64,000 nt of DNA from Streptomyces sp. CB02009 (GCF_001905825.1 NZ_LIVV01000004.1:495687-559686), one strand, 5' to 3'; shown: positions 50,604 through 60,937, numbered from the stretch's first letter. The notes: a model not told the origin generated them from the letters alone. Made by a program: numbers and translations.

Positions 50604-51766
50604 GCCTCCGTACCCGGGACGGCCTCGGCGGCCGGGCGGCCGTGGCGGGCATCGGGGCCACCGCGTTCTCCAAGGACTCGGGCCGCAGCGAGCTGTCGCT
50701 CGCCGCCGAGGCGGTGCGCGCCGCCCTCGACGACGCCGGGCTCACGCCCGCCGACGTCGACGGCATGGTCACCTTCACGATGGACACCAACCCCGAGATC
50801 ACCGTCGCCCAGGCGTCCGGTATCGGCGAGCTGTCCTTCTTCTCCCGCGTGCACTACGGCGGCGGGGCGGCGTGCGCCACCGTGCAGCAGGCCGCGCTCG
50901 CCGTCGCCACCGGCGTCGCGGAGGTCGTCGTCTGCTACCGGGCGTTCAACGAGCGCTCCGGACGGCGCTTCGGCTCCGGAGTCCAGCAGCGCGAACCCTC
51001 CGCCGAGGGCGTCGCACTCGGCTGGCAGCTGCCCTTCGGGCTGCTCACCCCGGCCTCCTGGGTCGCGATGATCGCCCAGCGGTATCTGCACACCTACGGG
51101 CTGACCCCGGACGCCTTCGGCCATGTCGCCGTCACCGACCGGCGCCACGCGGCCCGCAACCCCGCCGCGTACTTCCACGGGAAGCCGATCACCCTCGCCG
51201 ACCACGCCGCCTCGCGCTGGATCGTCGAACCGCTCCGGCTCCTCGACTGCTGCCAGGAGACCGACGGCGGCCAGGCGATCGTCGTCACCTCTGTCGAGCG
51301 CGCCCGCGACCTGCGGTGTCCGCCGGCCGTGATCCTGGCGGCGGCGCAGGGAGCCGGCCGGAGGCAGGAGGCGATGACCAGCTTCTACCGGGACGAGCTG
51401 ACGGGGCTTCCGGAGATGGGGGTCGTGGCCCGGCAGCTCTGGCGGACCTCCGGCCTCGCACCGAGCGAGATGGACGTGGCGATCCTCTACGACCACTTCA
51501 CCCCGTTCGTGCTCATGCAGCTGGAGGAGTTCGGCTTCTGCGGTCCGGGGGAGGCGGCCGACTTCGTCGCGGCGGACGCGCTCCCGCTGAACACGCACGG
51601 GGGCCAGCTCGGCGAGGCCTATCTGCACGGCATGAACGGCATAGCGGAGGCGGTACGACAGCTCCGCGGGACCTCCGTGAACCAGATACCCGGGGCGGAG
51701 CGGACCTTGGTCACGGCGGGGACGGGGGTTCCCACGTCCGGGTTGATCCTGGGCTCGGACGGCTGA
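50600..51766 (+). CDS. thiolase-fold lipid-transfer protein / aldolase, Ltp2-like
   Basis: A 388-aa thiolase-superfamily protein of the sterol-carrier/lipid-transfer group. In M. tuberculosis Ltp2 performs the retro-aldol cleavage that releases propionyl-CoA from the steroid ring and needs the DUF35 domain of ChsH2. Features are VAGIGATAFSKDSGRSELSL, GGGAACATVQQAALAVA (thiolase Cys region, here VHYGGGAACATV), and LNTHGGQLGEAYLHGMNG (His motif). It starts at ATG 50600 within the stop of the MaoC gene. It is the last gene of the operon. The substrate is unproven in this organism. Confidence 0.92.
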   Translation: MSLRTRDGLGGRAAVAGIGATAFSKDSGRSELSLAAEAVRAALDDAGLTPADVDGMVTFTMDTNPEITVAQASGIGELSFFSRVHYGGGAACATVQQAALAVATGVAEVVVCYRAFNERSGRRFGSGVQQREPSAEGVALGWQLPFGLLTPASWVAMIAQRYLHTYGLTPDAFGHVAVTDRRHAARNPAAYFHGKPITLADHAASRWIVEPLRLLDCCQETDGGQAIVVTSVERARDLRCPPAVILAAAQGAGRRQEAMTSFYRDELTGLPEMGVVARQLWRTSGLAPSEMDVAILYDHFTPFVLMQLEEFGFCGPGEAADFVAADALPLNTHGGQLGEAYLHGMNGIAEAVRQLRGTSVNQIPGAERTLVTAGTGVPTSGLILGSDG

Positions 51767-51818
51767 GGCGACGGCCTGAGCGGTGGCCGCCCGGGGCGGG
51801 CGGTTCTTCACTCGCGCC

Positions 51819-53111
51819 ATGAGCACACACACACCGCGACCGGAACCCACACCCGCGTCCGAGCCGACACCCACGCCCACGCCCGCGCCCGGGTCCACAC
51901 CCGCGGCCGGGTCCATGCCCACGCCCGCACCCACCCCTACCGCCTCACCGACCTCGCGGTCGGCCCCGGCACCCGCGCCCGGGTCCACACCCGCCGCCGG
52001 GTCTATGCCCACCCCGACCTCCGCCCCGCCCCCGCCCCCGGCTCGGCCGACGGCGCACCCGCCGTCCGCGCCGCCTCCCGGGGGGCGGGCCCGGGCCCGC
52101 ACGCGTTCCTGGCGCAGGGCGCGGCTGCGGATCATGGTCGCGGCCGTCGTCGCGGCGCTGGCGGGGGCGGCGCTGGCCGGCGCCCCCGCACCCGCCGGCG
52201 CTCCCGACCGTGCCGCCCCTGCGGCTCCCGCCGCCGGTCCCCTCGCCCGCGACACCGCTTCCCGCGACACCGCTTCCCTCGACCCCGACGACCCGAGCTC
52301 CGCACCCGGCGGAGCCGCCGCCGCCCCCGCGCTCGTGCACTACGTCGGGCAGGCCTTCGACACCTGTGAGGCGCCGTCCCTCGACGTGATGAGGGCCTGG
52401 CGCAGTTCGCCGTACGGGGCCGTCGGGATCTACTTCGGCGGGCGGGGGCGCGGCTGCCCCACCCAGCGGGAGCTGACCCCCGCCTGGGTCACCTCCGTCG
52501 ATGCCATGGGCTGGCGGCTGCTGCCGCTGTTCGTGGGGTCGCAGGCGCCGTGTGTGTACGCCGCCGCGAAGCGGCCGTTCGCCATCGGCAGCAGCCCCGT
52601 GAGCCAGGGCACCCGGGAGGGAGGCGACGCGGTACGGGCCGCGCAGGCTCTCGGGCTGGACGTGAGCAGTCCGCTCTACCTTGACATCGAGGCGTACGAC
52701 CCGGGCGACGCGGGGTGCGCCGCGACCACCCTCTCCTTCGTCCGCGCCTGGAACCGGGAGGTGACGCGCCTCGGCTATGTGCCCGGGTACTACAGCAGCG
52801 CGGACACGGGCGTGCAGCACATCGAGGCCGCGCGGCGGGCGGGGACGAAGGACCTGCCGGCCGTGATGTGGTTCGCGCGCTGGCTGGGGCGGCCCGCGCT
52901 GTACACCGAGTCGGTGCTGCAGCCGGAGGCCTGGACGCCGCACGCACGGATCCACCAGTACGCGGGCAATGTCAGCGAGACGTACGGCGGCCGCCGCGTC
53001 GCCATCGACCGGAACGCGATGGACGCGCCGGTCGCCCGGGTCGTCCCCGCGGCGGTTCGCGGGGGCGGGACCGCCGATGAGGCCCGGCTTCCGGACGCGG
53101 TCCGACCCTGA
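51819..53111 (+). CDS. DUF1906 glycoside-hydrolase-like secreted protein
   Basis: A 430-aa protein. Residues 1-105 are a Pro/Thr/Ala-rich tail with internal repeats. A basic stretch and hydrophobic segment (RRARLRIMVAAVVAALAGAAL; about 105-130) act as an unusual late signal or anchor. The DUF1906 domain (about 175-425) is a GH25-like TIM barrel: HYVGQAFDTC, GAVGIYFGGRG, SPLYLDIEAYD (acidic residues), GYYSSADTG and IHQYAGN ... AIDRNAMD. It probably binds or cleaves a cell-wall glycan. ATG 51819 has no good ribosome-binding site. It starts 52 bases after the ltp2-like gene and may be read through. Confidence 0.87.
   Translation: MSTHTPRPEPTPASEPTPTPTPAPGSTPAAGSMPTPAPTPTASPTSRSAPAPAPGSTPAAGSMPTPTSAPPPPPARPTAHPPSAPPPGGRARARTRSWRRARLRIMVAAVVAALAGAALAGAPAPAGAPDRAAPAAPAAGPLARDTASRDTASLDPDDPSSAPGGAAAAPALVHYVGQAFDTCEAPSLDVMRAWRSSPYGAVGIYFGGRGRGCPTQRELTPAWVTSVDAMGWRLLPLFVGSQAPCVYAAAKRPFAIGSSPVSQGTREGGDAVRAAQALGLDVSSPLYLDIEAYDPGDAGCAATTLSFVRAWNREVTRLGYVPGYYSSADTGVQHIEAARRAGTKDLPAVMWFARWLGRPALYTESVLQPEAWTPHARIHQYAGNVSETYGGRRVAIDRNAMDAPVARVVPAAVRGGGTADEARLPDAVRP
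51882..52011. repeat. two copies of an approximately 40-bp sequence in the DUF1906 gene
   Basis: The sequence beginning CCCGCGCCCGGGTCCACACC and encoding APGSTPAAGSMPTP occurs at 51882-51921 and again at 51972-52011, exactly 90 bases apart with about two mismatches. Both lie in the N-terminal Pro-rich tail. Confidence 0.85.
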
Positions 53112-53236
53112 GGCCGCCCCGAGGGCTCTCCACCCAGAGGAGGTCGGGCCGTCCCCACCCCTACAACCTGAGGCGGACTGAGGGTCGGGACCTGGGGCCG
53201 ATCCGCCGGGTACCCCTCCCCTCCTAGCGTGGAGTC

Positions 53237-53782
53237 ATGACTCCGCCACCCTCTGGCCCCGTCTGCGCCGGTGCCTCGCAGTACGCGTCGTACTCGACCT
53301 TCTCGTCGTACGTACGGGCGCGTGGGCCCGTGCTCCTGCGCACCGCGCGCTCCCTGACCGCCAACCCCTGCGACGCCGAGGACCTGCTGCAGACCGCGCT
53401 GGCCAAGACGTTCGTCGCCTGGGAGCGCATCGAGGACCACCGCGCCCTGGACGGCTACGTCCGCCGCGCGCTGCTGAACACCCGCACGTCGCAGTGGCGC
53501 AAGCGCAAGGTCGACGAGTTCGCCTGCGACGAGCTGCCGGAGCCCTCCGGCGTTCCGGAGCCGGACCCGGCCGAGCGTCAGGTGCTGCACGACGCGATGT
53601 GGCGCGCGGTGCTGAAGCTGCCCGAGCGCCAGCGCCAGATGGTGGTCCTCAGGTACTACGAGGACCTCAGCGAGGCCCAGACCGCCGAGGTCCTGGGAGT
53701 GTCCGTCGGCACCGTGAAGAGCGCGGTGTCGAGGGCACTCGGCAAGCTCCGCGAGGACCCGGAACTGACCCCCGTCCGCTAG
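53237..53782 (+). CDS. SigE-family ECF RNA polymerase sigma factor
   Basis: A 181-aa extracytoplasmic-function sigma factor of the actinobacterial SigE70 group. Region 2 is CDAEDLLQTALAKTFVAW ... ALDGYVRRALLNTRTSQWRK (core binding and -10 recognition). Region 4 is LPERQRQMVVLRYYEDLSEAQTAEVLGVSVGTVKSAV, a helix-turn-helix for the -35. An N-terminal Tyr/Ser-rich stretch (ASQYASYSTFSSYV) precedes. No anti-sigma factor gene follows, unlike most ECF operons. ATG 53237 has GGAG only 2 bases upstream, and TAGCGT (53225-53230) could be a -10 giving a near-leaderless message. Confidence 0.93.
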   Translation: MTPPPSGPVCAGASQYASYSTFSSYVRARGPVLLRTARSLTANPCDAEDLLQTALAKTFVAWERIEDHRALDGYVRRALLNTRTSQWRKRKVDEFACDELPEPSGVPEPDPAERQVLHDAMWRAVLKLPERQRQMVVLRYYEDLSEAQTAEVLGVSVGTVKSAVSRALGKLREDPELTPVR

Positions 53783-53786
53783 GAAG

Positions 53787-53846
53787 CCGAGCACCGAGCA
53801 CCGAGCACCGAGCCCTGGGCACCGAGCCCTGAGCACATGAGCTCCC
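53787..53846. repeat. CGAGCAC tandem repeat after the sigma factor gene
   Basis: CCGAGCA units repeat three to four times right after the sigma factor stop (53780-53782), then become CCGAGCCCTGGGCA-type 14-base units. The remaining gap to 54028 contains the operator candidates at 53917 and 53957. Confidence 0.75.
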
Positions 53847-53916
53847 AGCACCCAGCGCCGACCAACCAGCCTGCAAGCGGGACAAAACCGCCGCAATCGC
53901 CGCAGCGGGCCACTCG

Positions 53917-53934
53917 TGCCAGTGATCACTGGCA
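53917..53934. promoter_or_regulatory. perfect 18-bp palindrome, operator candidate for the CoA ligase gene
   Basis: TGCCAGTGATCACTGGCA is fully symmetric over 18 bases. It lies 95-112 bases before GTG 54029, in the gap after the sigma factor gene. Such length and symmetry point to a dimeric repressor site. Confidence 0.65.
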
Positions 53935-53956
53935 TTTTCCGTACTCTCGGGTAGTG

Positions 53957-53974
53957 ACATACCGCGCGGTACGT
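53957..53974. promoter_or_regulatory. second palindrome before the CoA ligase gene
   Basis: ACATACCGCGCGGTACGT has a perfect 12-base core TACCGCGCGGTA (53960-53971) and one mismatch in the outer arms. It is 23 bases downstream of the 18-bp palindrome, 55-72 bases before the start codon. Candidate site for a different regulator. Confidence 0.5.
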
Positions 53975-54028
53975 GCGCAGAATCGCCACACCCTTTCTGC
54001 CACGTAGCGCCCACCGGGAGGACGCCCC

Positions 54029-55681
<1,653 letters not shown>

Positions 55682-55735
55682 TCACGGATCTCGTACCGGG
55701 TCCGGCCCCGGGCGCGGGGACGGACCCGGCGGGAC

Positions 55736-55774
55736 GGGTGCGGGGAGGGCTTCGACGAAGCCCTCCCCGCACCC
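55736..55774. terminator. perfect 18-bp-stem hairpin
   Basis: Bases 55736-55753 are exactly complementary to 55757-55774 around the loop GAC. No T run follows. It lies between the convergent CoA ligase and pseudokinase genes and probably serves both. Confidence 0.88.
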
Positions 55775-55814
55775 GGTCTCGCACCCGTTTCCGCGTGCGC
55801 GCGTCCGCGACCGG

Positions 55815-58800
55815 CTAGTTGGTGCCGATCTTCGCGAGCAGGTCGACGATCCGCGCCTGGACCTCGGCGCTGTTCGAGCGCTCGGCGAGGAAGAGGACCG
55901 TCTCGCCGGAGGACAGCTTCGGCAGCTCCTCCTCGGCGATGTCGGCGGAGGTGTAGACGACGAGCGGAGTGCGGTTGAGCTGCCCGTTCGCCCGCAGCCA
56001 GTCGATGATCCCGGCCCGGCGGCGGCGTACCTGCATCAGGTCCATCACCACCAGGTTGGGCCGCGTCTGGGTGGCGAGGGTGACCGCCTCGGTGTCCGTG
56101 GCCGCCCGCGCGACCTGCATGCCGCGCCGCTCCAGGGTGGCCGCGAGCGCCTCCGAGATGTCCTCGTTCTCCTCGATCAGGAGGACGCGGGACGGGTGCT
56201 GTTCGCTGTCGCGCGGGGCGAGCGCCTTGAGGAGCACGGCCGGGTCGGCGCCGTACGCCGCTTCCCGGGTCGCCTGTCCGAGCCCGGCCGCGAGGAGCAC
56301 GGGCACCTCGGCGGCGACGGCCGCCTGACGCAGCGACTGGAGCGCGGTACGGGTGATGGGCCCGGTCAGCGGGTCGACGAAGAGCGCGGCCGGGAAGGCG
56401 GCGATCTGGGCGTCGACCTCTTCGCGGGAGTGCACGATCACCGGCCGGTAGCCCCGGTCGCTCAGCGCCTGCTGGGTGGAGACGTCGGGGGCGGGCCAGA
56501 CGAGCAGCCGGCGCGGGTTGTCGAGGGGCTCCGGGGGGAGTTCGTCGTCGACGGGCCGCGGCGCGGGCCGGTTGGCGACCTCGACGGCGCCACCGGGGCC
56601 GTCGAGCGGCTCGGGGCCCTCGTCGGAGCCCTCGGCGGGTGCTCCTATGGCGTACGCACGGCCCTCGGGCGCGCGGGACGGCGTCTGCGCCGGGGTGTCC
56701 GCCTGCGGGTGCGGCCTGGCATCGCCGTGCGCCGGTACGGGGAGTGCCGCCGGGACCGGCGGATCGGCCTCCGGCGGGGTGGCGAGCCTGCGCCGCCGCC
56801 CGGAGCCGTTGGAGCCGCCCGTGCCACCGGCGCCGTGGGTGGGCACGCCGGGTGTCGCAGGGGCTTCGGGGGCGGGAGTGACGGCGGGGGCCGCCTGGCC
56901 CGGCGCGGCGGGCGGCGGGACGAACGGCACGCCCTGCCCGAGGGTGCGCACGCTGAACGCCCGCCCCTGGGTCGAGTCCTTCGGCATGGGCAGCTCGGGC
57001 GGCAGCGGTACGGAACCGGTGCCGTTGCCGGTCGGCCCGTTGCCGGTCGGCCCGGTCCCGGACGAACCGGTGCCGGATCCGGAGCTGGTGGTGCCCCGGG
57101 GCCCGGCCTGCGCGGCGGGCGCGGACGGGGCCGAGTCCTGGGCCTGCGGCAGGGGCTGCAGCGACGGCAGGGGCGGCAGCGGCTCCGGCTCGGGCGGCGG
57201 GGACGCGACGGCCCGGCGACGTCCGGTCGGCTCGGCCGACGGAGCGTGCTGCGCTGACGTGTGCTCGGCGCCGGGGACACCCCGTACGGCCTCGTGCTGC
57301 CCCTCGTCGGAGACCGGCAGCGGCCCGGCGACGGGAACGGGGGCGCCCGGTCCGGCGAACGGCGCCGCCTCCGGCTCGGCGGGACGGTCGGCGTCGGCGG
57401 GCGGGAGCGCGAACGGCGTCCGGGGCCCGGCATCGGCCGCCGCCGCCCGCTCCTGCGCGGCGGCGAGCGCGCGCCGACGGCGCCCGCTGGGCTGAGGCTC
57501 GGACGCGACCTCGGCGGAGGCCACGGCCGGCAGGGCGCGGGCGAGCGCGGTGGCCGACGGCGCACCCGAGGGCTCGACGGCGACGCCCTGCGGCGGCACC
57601 GCGGCGCCGAGTGCGGCCCGCCCCTGCGCGCCCTCGGCGGCGGTCACGACGGACCCCTCGGCGGGCCGGCCGCGTCGGCGTCCGGTCGGCTCGACGACGG
57701 AGACGCCGGGGGCGCCCGGGGCCGAACCGGCGGCTGGAAGGGCCTGCTGCCCGCCCGAGTTCTGCTGGGCCGGGATCAGTTCGGCGGGTCCGCCGGTGGC
57801 CTCCGCCGTACGGGCACGGCGACGCCCGCTGGGCTCGGCACCGCCCTCGGGCGCGAGCGAGCTCTCGAGGAAGGCGTCCGTGGAGCTGCGTCGGGCGCGT
57901 CGCCGTCCCCCGCCGGGGGCCTCCGAGGGCTCCGGGCCATCCGGGGCCGAGGACCCGGGGGCGAGCGCGAGAGCAGCGGAAGGAGCGGAGTCGCCGGCGG
58001 AACCGTCGGGAGCCGACGCACCGGAGGCGGCCGAAGAAGACCCCGCGGGAGCCGAAGCACCCGAAGCGGCCGAGGAACCCGAAGAGGCCGCCGAGGAACC
58101 GGAAGGCACCGGTACGGGCGCGGAAGCCTGCGCGGGCAGCGCGAGCGCCTCCCGACCGCCGCCGCCCGGCCCACTGCCCGGCCCACCGACCGGTCCGAGT
58201 GCGGGCCCGCCGCTCGACCCGCCGACCGGGCCGAGTGCGGGCGTGCCGGCCGGCGCGCCGCCCGATCCGCCCTCACGGCCCGTCGCCGCCGCGGGGACCG
58301 TGCCCCGCCCCGTACCGACCGGGACTTCGAGGACGTACGCGCCGCCGGTCGTCCCCGGCACCTCGTGCGTCTGGACGACACCGCCGTGCGCCGCCACGAT
58401 GCCGCGGACGACCGGGCCGTGGACCGGGTCGCCGCCGGCGTACGGGCCGCGGACCTCGATCCGTACGACGTCACCGCGCTGTGCGGCCGCGACGACGATC
58501 GTGGAGTCGGCCGGCCCGGATCCCTGGGCGGTGGCGCGGTTCTTGCCGGTCGCGTCGACGCCGGCGACGTCCGCGACGAGGTGCGCGAGCGCGGTCGTGA
58601 GGCGGGCCGCGTCGACCTCGGCCTCGATGGGCGGCGCGTGCACGGCGAACTGGGCCCGGCCGGGTCCGATCAGGTCGACGGCGCCGTCGATGCCGGCCGT
58701 CACGACCCCGTCGAGGAGCGCGACGCGCTTGTCCAGGGTCTCCGCGCCGGCGTCCAGGCGCTGGTAGCCCAGGACGTTGTCGACGAGCGCCGTCATCCGG

Positions 58801-59888
58801 GCGTACCCGGCGGCGAGGTGGTGCAGGACCTGGTTGGCCTCGGGCCAGAGCTGTCCGGCGTCGTCCGCGGCGAGGGCGCCCAGCTGGGTGCGCAGCTCCT
58901 GGAGGGGGCCGCGCAGGGACTCGGCGAGGACGGCCGTGAGCTGCTCGTGCCGGGCGGCGAGGGAGGCGTACCGCTCCTGCTGGGCCTCCCGGTCGGCGGC
59001 GTTCCGCTCGGCGCGGTCGGCGAGTTCGGCGGTGTTCCGCTCGGTGAGGTCCTTGATCTCGGCGGCGTGTTCCTCGACGAGCTGCTCGTACGGCCTGCGG
59101 TCGGTGAAGGTCATGACCGCGCCGACGAGCTGGTCGCCGTCGCGGACCGGGGCGGTCGTCAGGTCGACCGGTACGCGGTCGCCCTTCTTGGCCCACAGGA
59201 CCTGCCCGCGGACGCGGTGCTTGCGGCCGGACTTGAGGGTGTCGGCGAGCGGCGATTCCTCGTACGGGAAGGGCTCGCCGTCGGGGCGCTTGGCCAGGAT
59301 CAGCGGGTGCAGCTCCTGGCCGCCGAGTTCACCGGCGCGGTAGCCGAGGATCTGGGCGGCGGCCGGGTTCACGAGGACGACGCGGCCGTCGGTGTCCGTG
59401 CCGACGACGCCCTCGGCCGCGGCGCGCAGGATCATCTCGGTCTGCCGCTGCGAGCGGGCGAGTTCGGCCTCGGTGTCGAGGGTGCCGGTGAGGTCCCGGA
59501 CGACCAGCATGAGCAGCTCGTCGCCGGTGTAGCCGCCATACGAGTCGTAGGCCTCGCGGCCGTCCTCCAGGCTGGCGCTCGTCACCTCGACGGCGAACTC
59601 GCTGCCGTCGGTGCGGCGGGCGATCATCCGGGTCGGCTTGGTGCGGCCGCGCTCGTCGGTGCCCTCGGGGCGGCGCATGGAGCCGGGGATGAGGCGGGAG
59701 TCGAAGCCGGGCAGGAGATCGAGCAGGCCGCGTCCGACGAGTGCGGTGCCCGGGGTCTCGAACATGCCGAGGGCGATGGTGTTGGCGTTGACGACCGTGC
59801 CGTTGCAGTTGACGAGCACGAGGCCGTCGGGGAGGGCGTCGAGTATGGCTGCGAGGCGAGCAGCGCCCCGGGATGGCCTGCTGCTCAC
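55815..59888 (-). CDS. PAS-PAS pseudo-histidine-kinase with long disordered linker and C-terminal receiver domains
   Basis: A 1357-aa signalling protein. Two PAS domains (about 12-130 and 165-290; RAAAEGVVGTDTDGRVVLVN in the second) precede a coiled coil and a HisKA-like helix in which the phosphoacceptor His is Glu (AVLAESLRGPL against the usual SHELRTPL). The ATPase domain lacks recognisable N and G boxes but keeps RGIVAAHGG. A roughly 500-600-residue Ala/Pro/Ser linker holds six GRRR-type motifs. The C-terminus has a receiver-like domain (RRLLVWPAPD) and a receiver (RVLLIEENEDISEAL, VVMDLMQ, VVYTSAD) lacking the conserved Lys. GTG 59888 has GGAGG 9 bases upstream. Probably a scaffold or pseudokinase. 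Confidence 0.85.
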   Translation of the reverse strand: MSSRPSRGAARLAAILDALPDGLVLVNCNGTVVNANTIALGMFETPGTALVGRGLLDLLPGFDSRLIPGSMRRPEGTDERGRTKPTRMIARRTDGSEFAVEVTSASLEDGREAYDSYGGYTGDELLMLVVRDLTGTLDTEAELARSQRQTEMILRAAAEGVVGTDTDGRVVLVNPAAAQILGYRAGELGGQELHPLILAKRPDGEPFPYEESPLADTLKSGRKHRVRGQVLWAKKGDRVPVDLTTAPVRDGDQLVGAVMTFTDRRPYEQLVEEHAAEIKDLTERNTAELADRAERNAADREAQQERYASLAARHEQLTAVLAESLRGPLQELRTQLGALAADDAGQLWPEANQVLHHLAAGYARMTALVDNVLGYQRLDAGAETLDKRVALLDGVVTAGIDGAVDLIGPGRAQFAVHAPPIEAEVDAARLTTALAHLVADVAGVDATGKNRATAQGSGPADSTIVVAAAQRGDVVRIEVRGPYAGGDPVHGPVVRGIVAAHGGVVQTHEVPGTTGGAYVLEVPVGTGRGTVPAAATGREGGSGGAPAGTPALGPVGGSSGGPALGPVGGPGSGPGGGGREALALPAQASAPVPVPSGSSAASSGSSAASGASAPAGSSSAASGASAPDGSAGDSAPSAALALAPGSSAPDGPEPSEAPGGGRRRARRSSTDAFLESSLAPEGGAEPSGRRRARTAEATGGPAELIPAQQNSGGQQALPAAGSAPGAPGVSVVEPTGRRRGRPAEGSVVTAAEGAQGRAALGAAVPPQGVAVEPSGAPSATALARALPAVASAEVASEPQPSGRRRRALAAAQERAAAADAGPRTPFALPPADADRPAEPEAAPFAGPGAPVPVAGPLPVSDEGQHEAVRGVPGAEHTSAQHAPSAEPTGRRRAVASPPPEPEPLPPLPSLQPLPQAQDSAPSAPAAQAGPRGTTSSGSGTGSSGTGPTGNGPTGNGTGSVPLPPELPMPKDSTQGRAFSVRTLGQGVPFVPPPAAPGQAAPAVTPAPEAPATPGVPTHGAGGTGGSNGSGRRRRLATPPEADPPVPAALPVPAHGDARPHPQADTPAQTPSRAPEGRAYAIGAPAEGSDEGPEPLDGPGGAVEVANRPAPRPVDDELPPEPLDNPRRLLVWPAPDVSTQQALSDRGYRPVIVHSREEVDAQIAAFPAALFVDPLTGPITRTALQSLRQAAVAAEVPVLLAAGLGQATREAAYGADPAVLLKALAPRDSEQHPSRVLLIEENEDISEALAATLERRGMQVARAATDTEAVTLATQTRPNLVVMDLMQVRRRRAGIIDWLRANGQLNRTPLVVYTSADIAEEELPKLSSGETVLFLAERSNSAEVQARIVDLLAKIGTN

Positions 59889-60034
59889 GACGACGTTCCT
59901 CCCTGACGCACTGCAACGTGCATGCCCTATCGGCCGGCCGGCCCCATCTTGCCCCTCGGGCCGCACCCTGTCACGGAAGGGAGTCTAAGGGAGCCTCCGG
60001 TGGGGGACCCCGGTCTCATCCCTCCCATCCCGTC

Positions 60035-60466
60035 TCATCCCCGGACAAGAGGAAGGACCGGCTCCAGATTCTCCCAGCGGTTGATCTCACAGCCGTTGGC
60101 GCGGGAGAAGCGGGCGTCGACCGTGCGGCCCTGCCAGGTGCCGGTGACGTGGGCGAGGGCGGGGCCGCCGTACACCTGGGTGCAGAGCTGGTCCGCGGGC
60201 ACGGGCGCGAAGGGGTTCGCGCCCTCCTTCGCGAGCCGGTCGAGGCGCTCGCAGGCGTTCTCGCGCGCCGGGTGGTTCCCGGCGGCCCGGTCGTCGCACC
60301 TGAGCTCGAAGGTGCCGTCGGCGTCCGGATGCCCGCTCTCGGAGACGGCCACGGTGAGCCGCTCGGCGGGCGGCGGCGCGAGCAGGGGCAGCGGCGGAAG
60401 CGGGCCGAGCCCGGCGGTGCCTGCGGCGGCGGTGGCGAGGGACGCGAGGACGAGGCGGCGCAGCAT
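60035..60466 (-). CDS. subtilisin inhibitor-like (SSI) secreted protein
   Basis: A 143-aa precursor with a signal peptide (LRRLVLASLATAAAG) and a Streptomyces subtilisin inhibitor domain. All four cysteines are in place: LRCDDRA, ENACERL, QLCTQ and NGCEINRW, giving two disulphides. The reactive loop reads CTQVYGG, so the P1 residue is Gln where known members have Met, Lys or Arg (for example CPMVYDP). VTGTWQGRTVDARFS is the family core. ATG 60466 has GGAG 7 bases upstream; upstream frame sequence is not family-like. Secreted inhibitor of subtilisin/trypsin-like proteases, target unknown. Confidence 0.92.
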   Translation of the reverse strand: MLRRLVLASLATAAAGTAGLGPLPPLPLLAPPPAERLTVAVSESGHPDADGTFELRCDDRAAGNHPARENACERLDRLAKEGANPFAPVPADQLCTQVYGGPALAHVTGTWQGRTVDARFSRANGCEINRWENLEPVLPLVRG

Positions 60467-60775
60467 GCGGATCTCCAGGAGCGGGCGGACGGGGAGCGGC
60501 GGTGCACGGAAGGACGCGGGCGCACGAGGTGCTCCCGCCCCGTCTAACGCTCCGGGAGCCGGGGCGTTGCGCAACCGGGGTGCGCCGGCCGGGCGGCGGG
60601 CACGGAAAGGGCGGGGGTGCGGGCGGGGCGGCGGGAGGGAGCCGGCGCCGAGTCCGCGCCGAGTCCGCCGCCCGGCCGGTGCCTCGGACGGCCCCGGCGG
60701 GCGCTGCGTCGGGCGCCACGTCGGGGCCGCTGGGCTTTGCCCTCGACCCCGGAGGGCTAGTACGGTGAGAATCGA

Positions 60776-60803
60776 TTGGTGACAGCCGGTTCGCCTGTGT
60801 CAT
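60776..60803 (+). promoter_or_regulatory. candidate promoter of tRNA-Ser (GCU)
   Basis: TTGGTG (60776-60781) and TGTCAT (60798-60803) are 16 bases apart, ending 37 bases before the tRNA. The 374-base gap 60467-60840 otherwise shows GC-rich sequence with no supported gene, including the upstream region of the inhibitor gene. Confidence 0.35.
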
Positions 60804-60840
60804 CATCTGCACGCACCACTCGCGTCCGCGCGGGGTGCAT

Positions 60841-60931
60841 GGAGGCGTCGCCTAGTCCGGTCTATGGCGCCGCACTGCTAATGCGGTTTGGGTCTTAAAG
60901 CCCATCGAGGGTTCAAATCCCTCCGCCTCCG
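60841..60931 (+). tRNA. tRNA-Ser (anticodon GCU)
   Basis: A 91-nt class II tRNA. Acceptor GGAGGCG pairs with CGCCTCC (60924-60930), discriminator G at 60931. The anticodon loop CTGCTAA gives GCT, reading AGC/AGU. Long variable arm and T-arm GAGGG/TTCAAAT/CCCTC are clear. CCA is not encoded. Confidence 0.95.
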
Positions 60932-60937
60932 CCCCTA

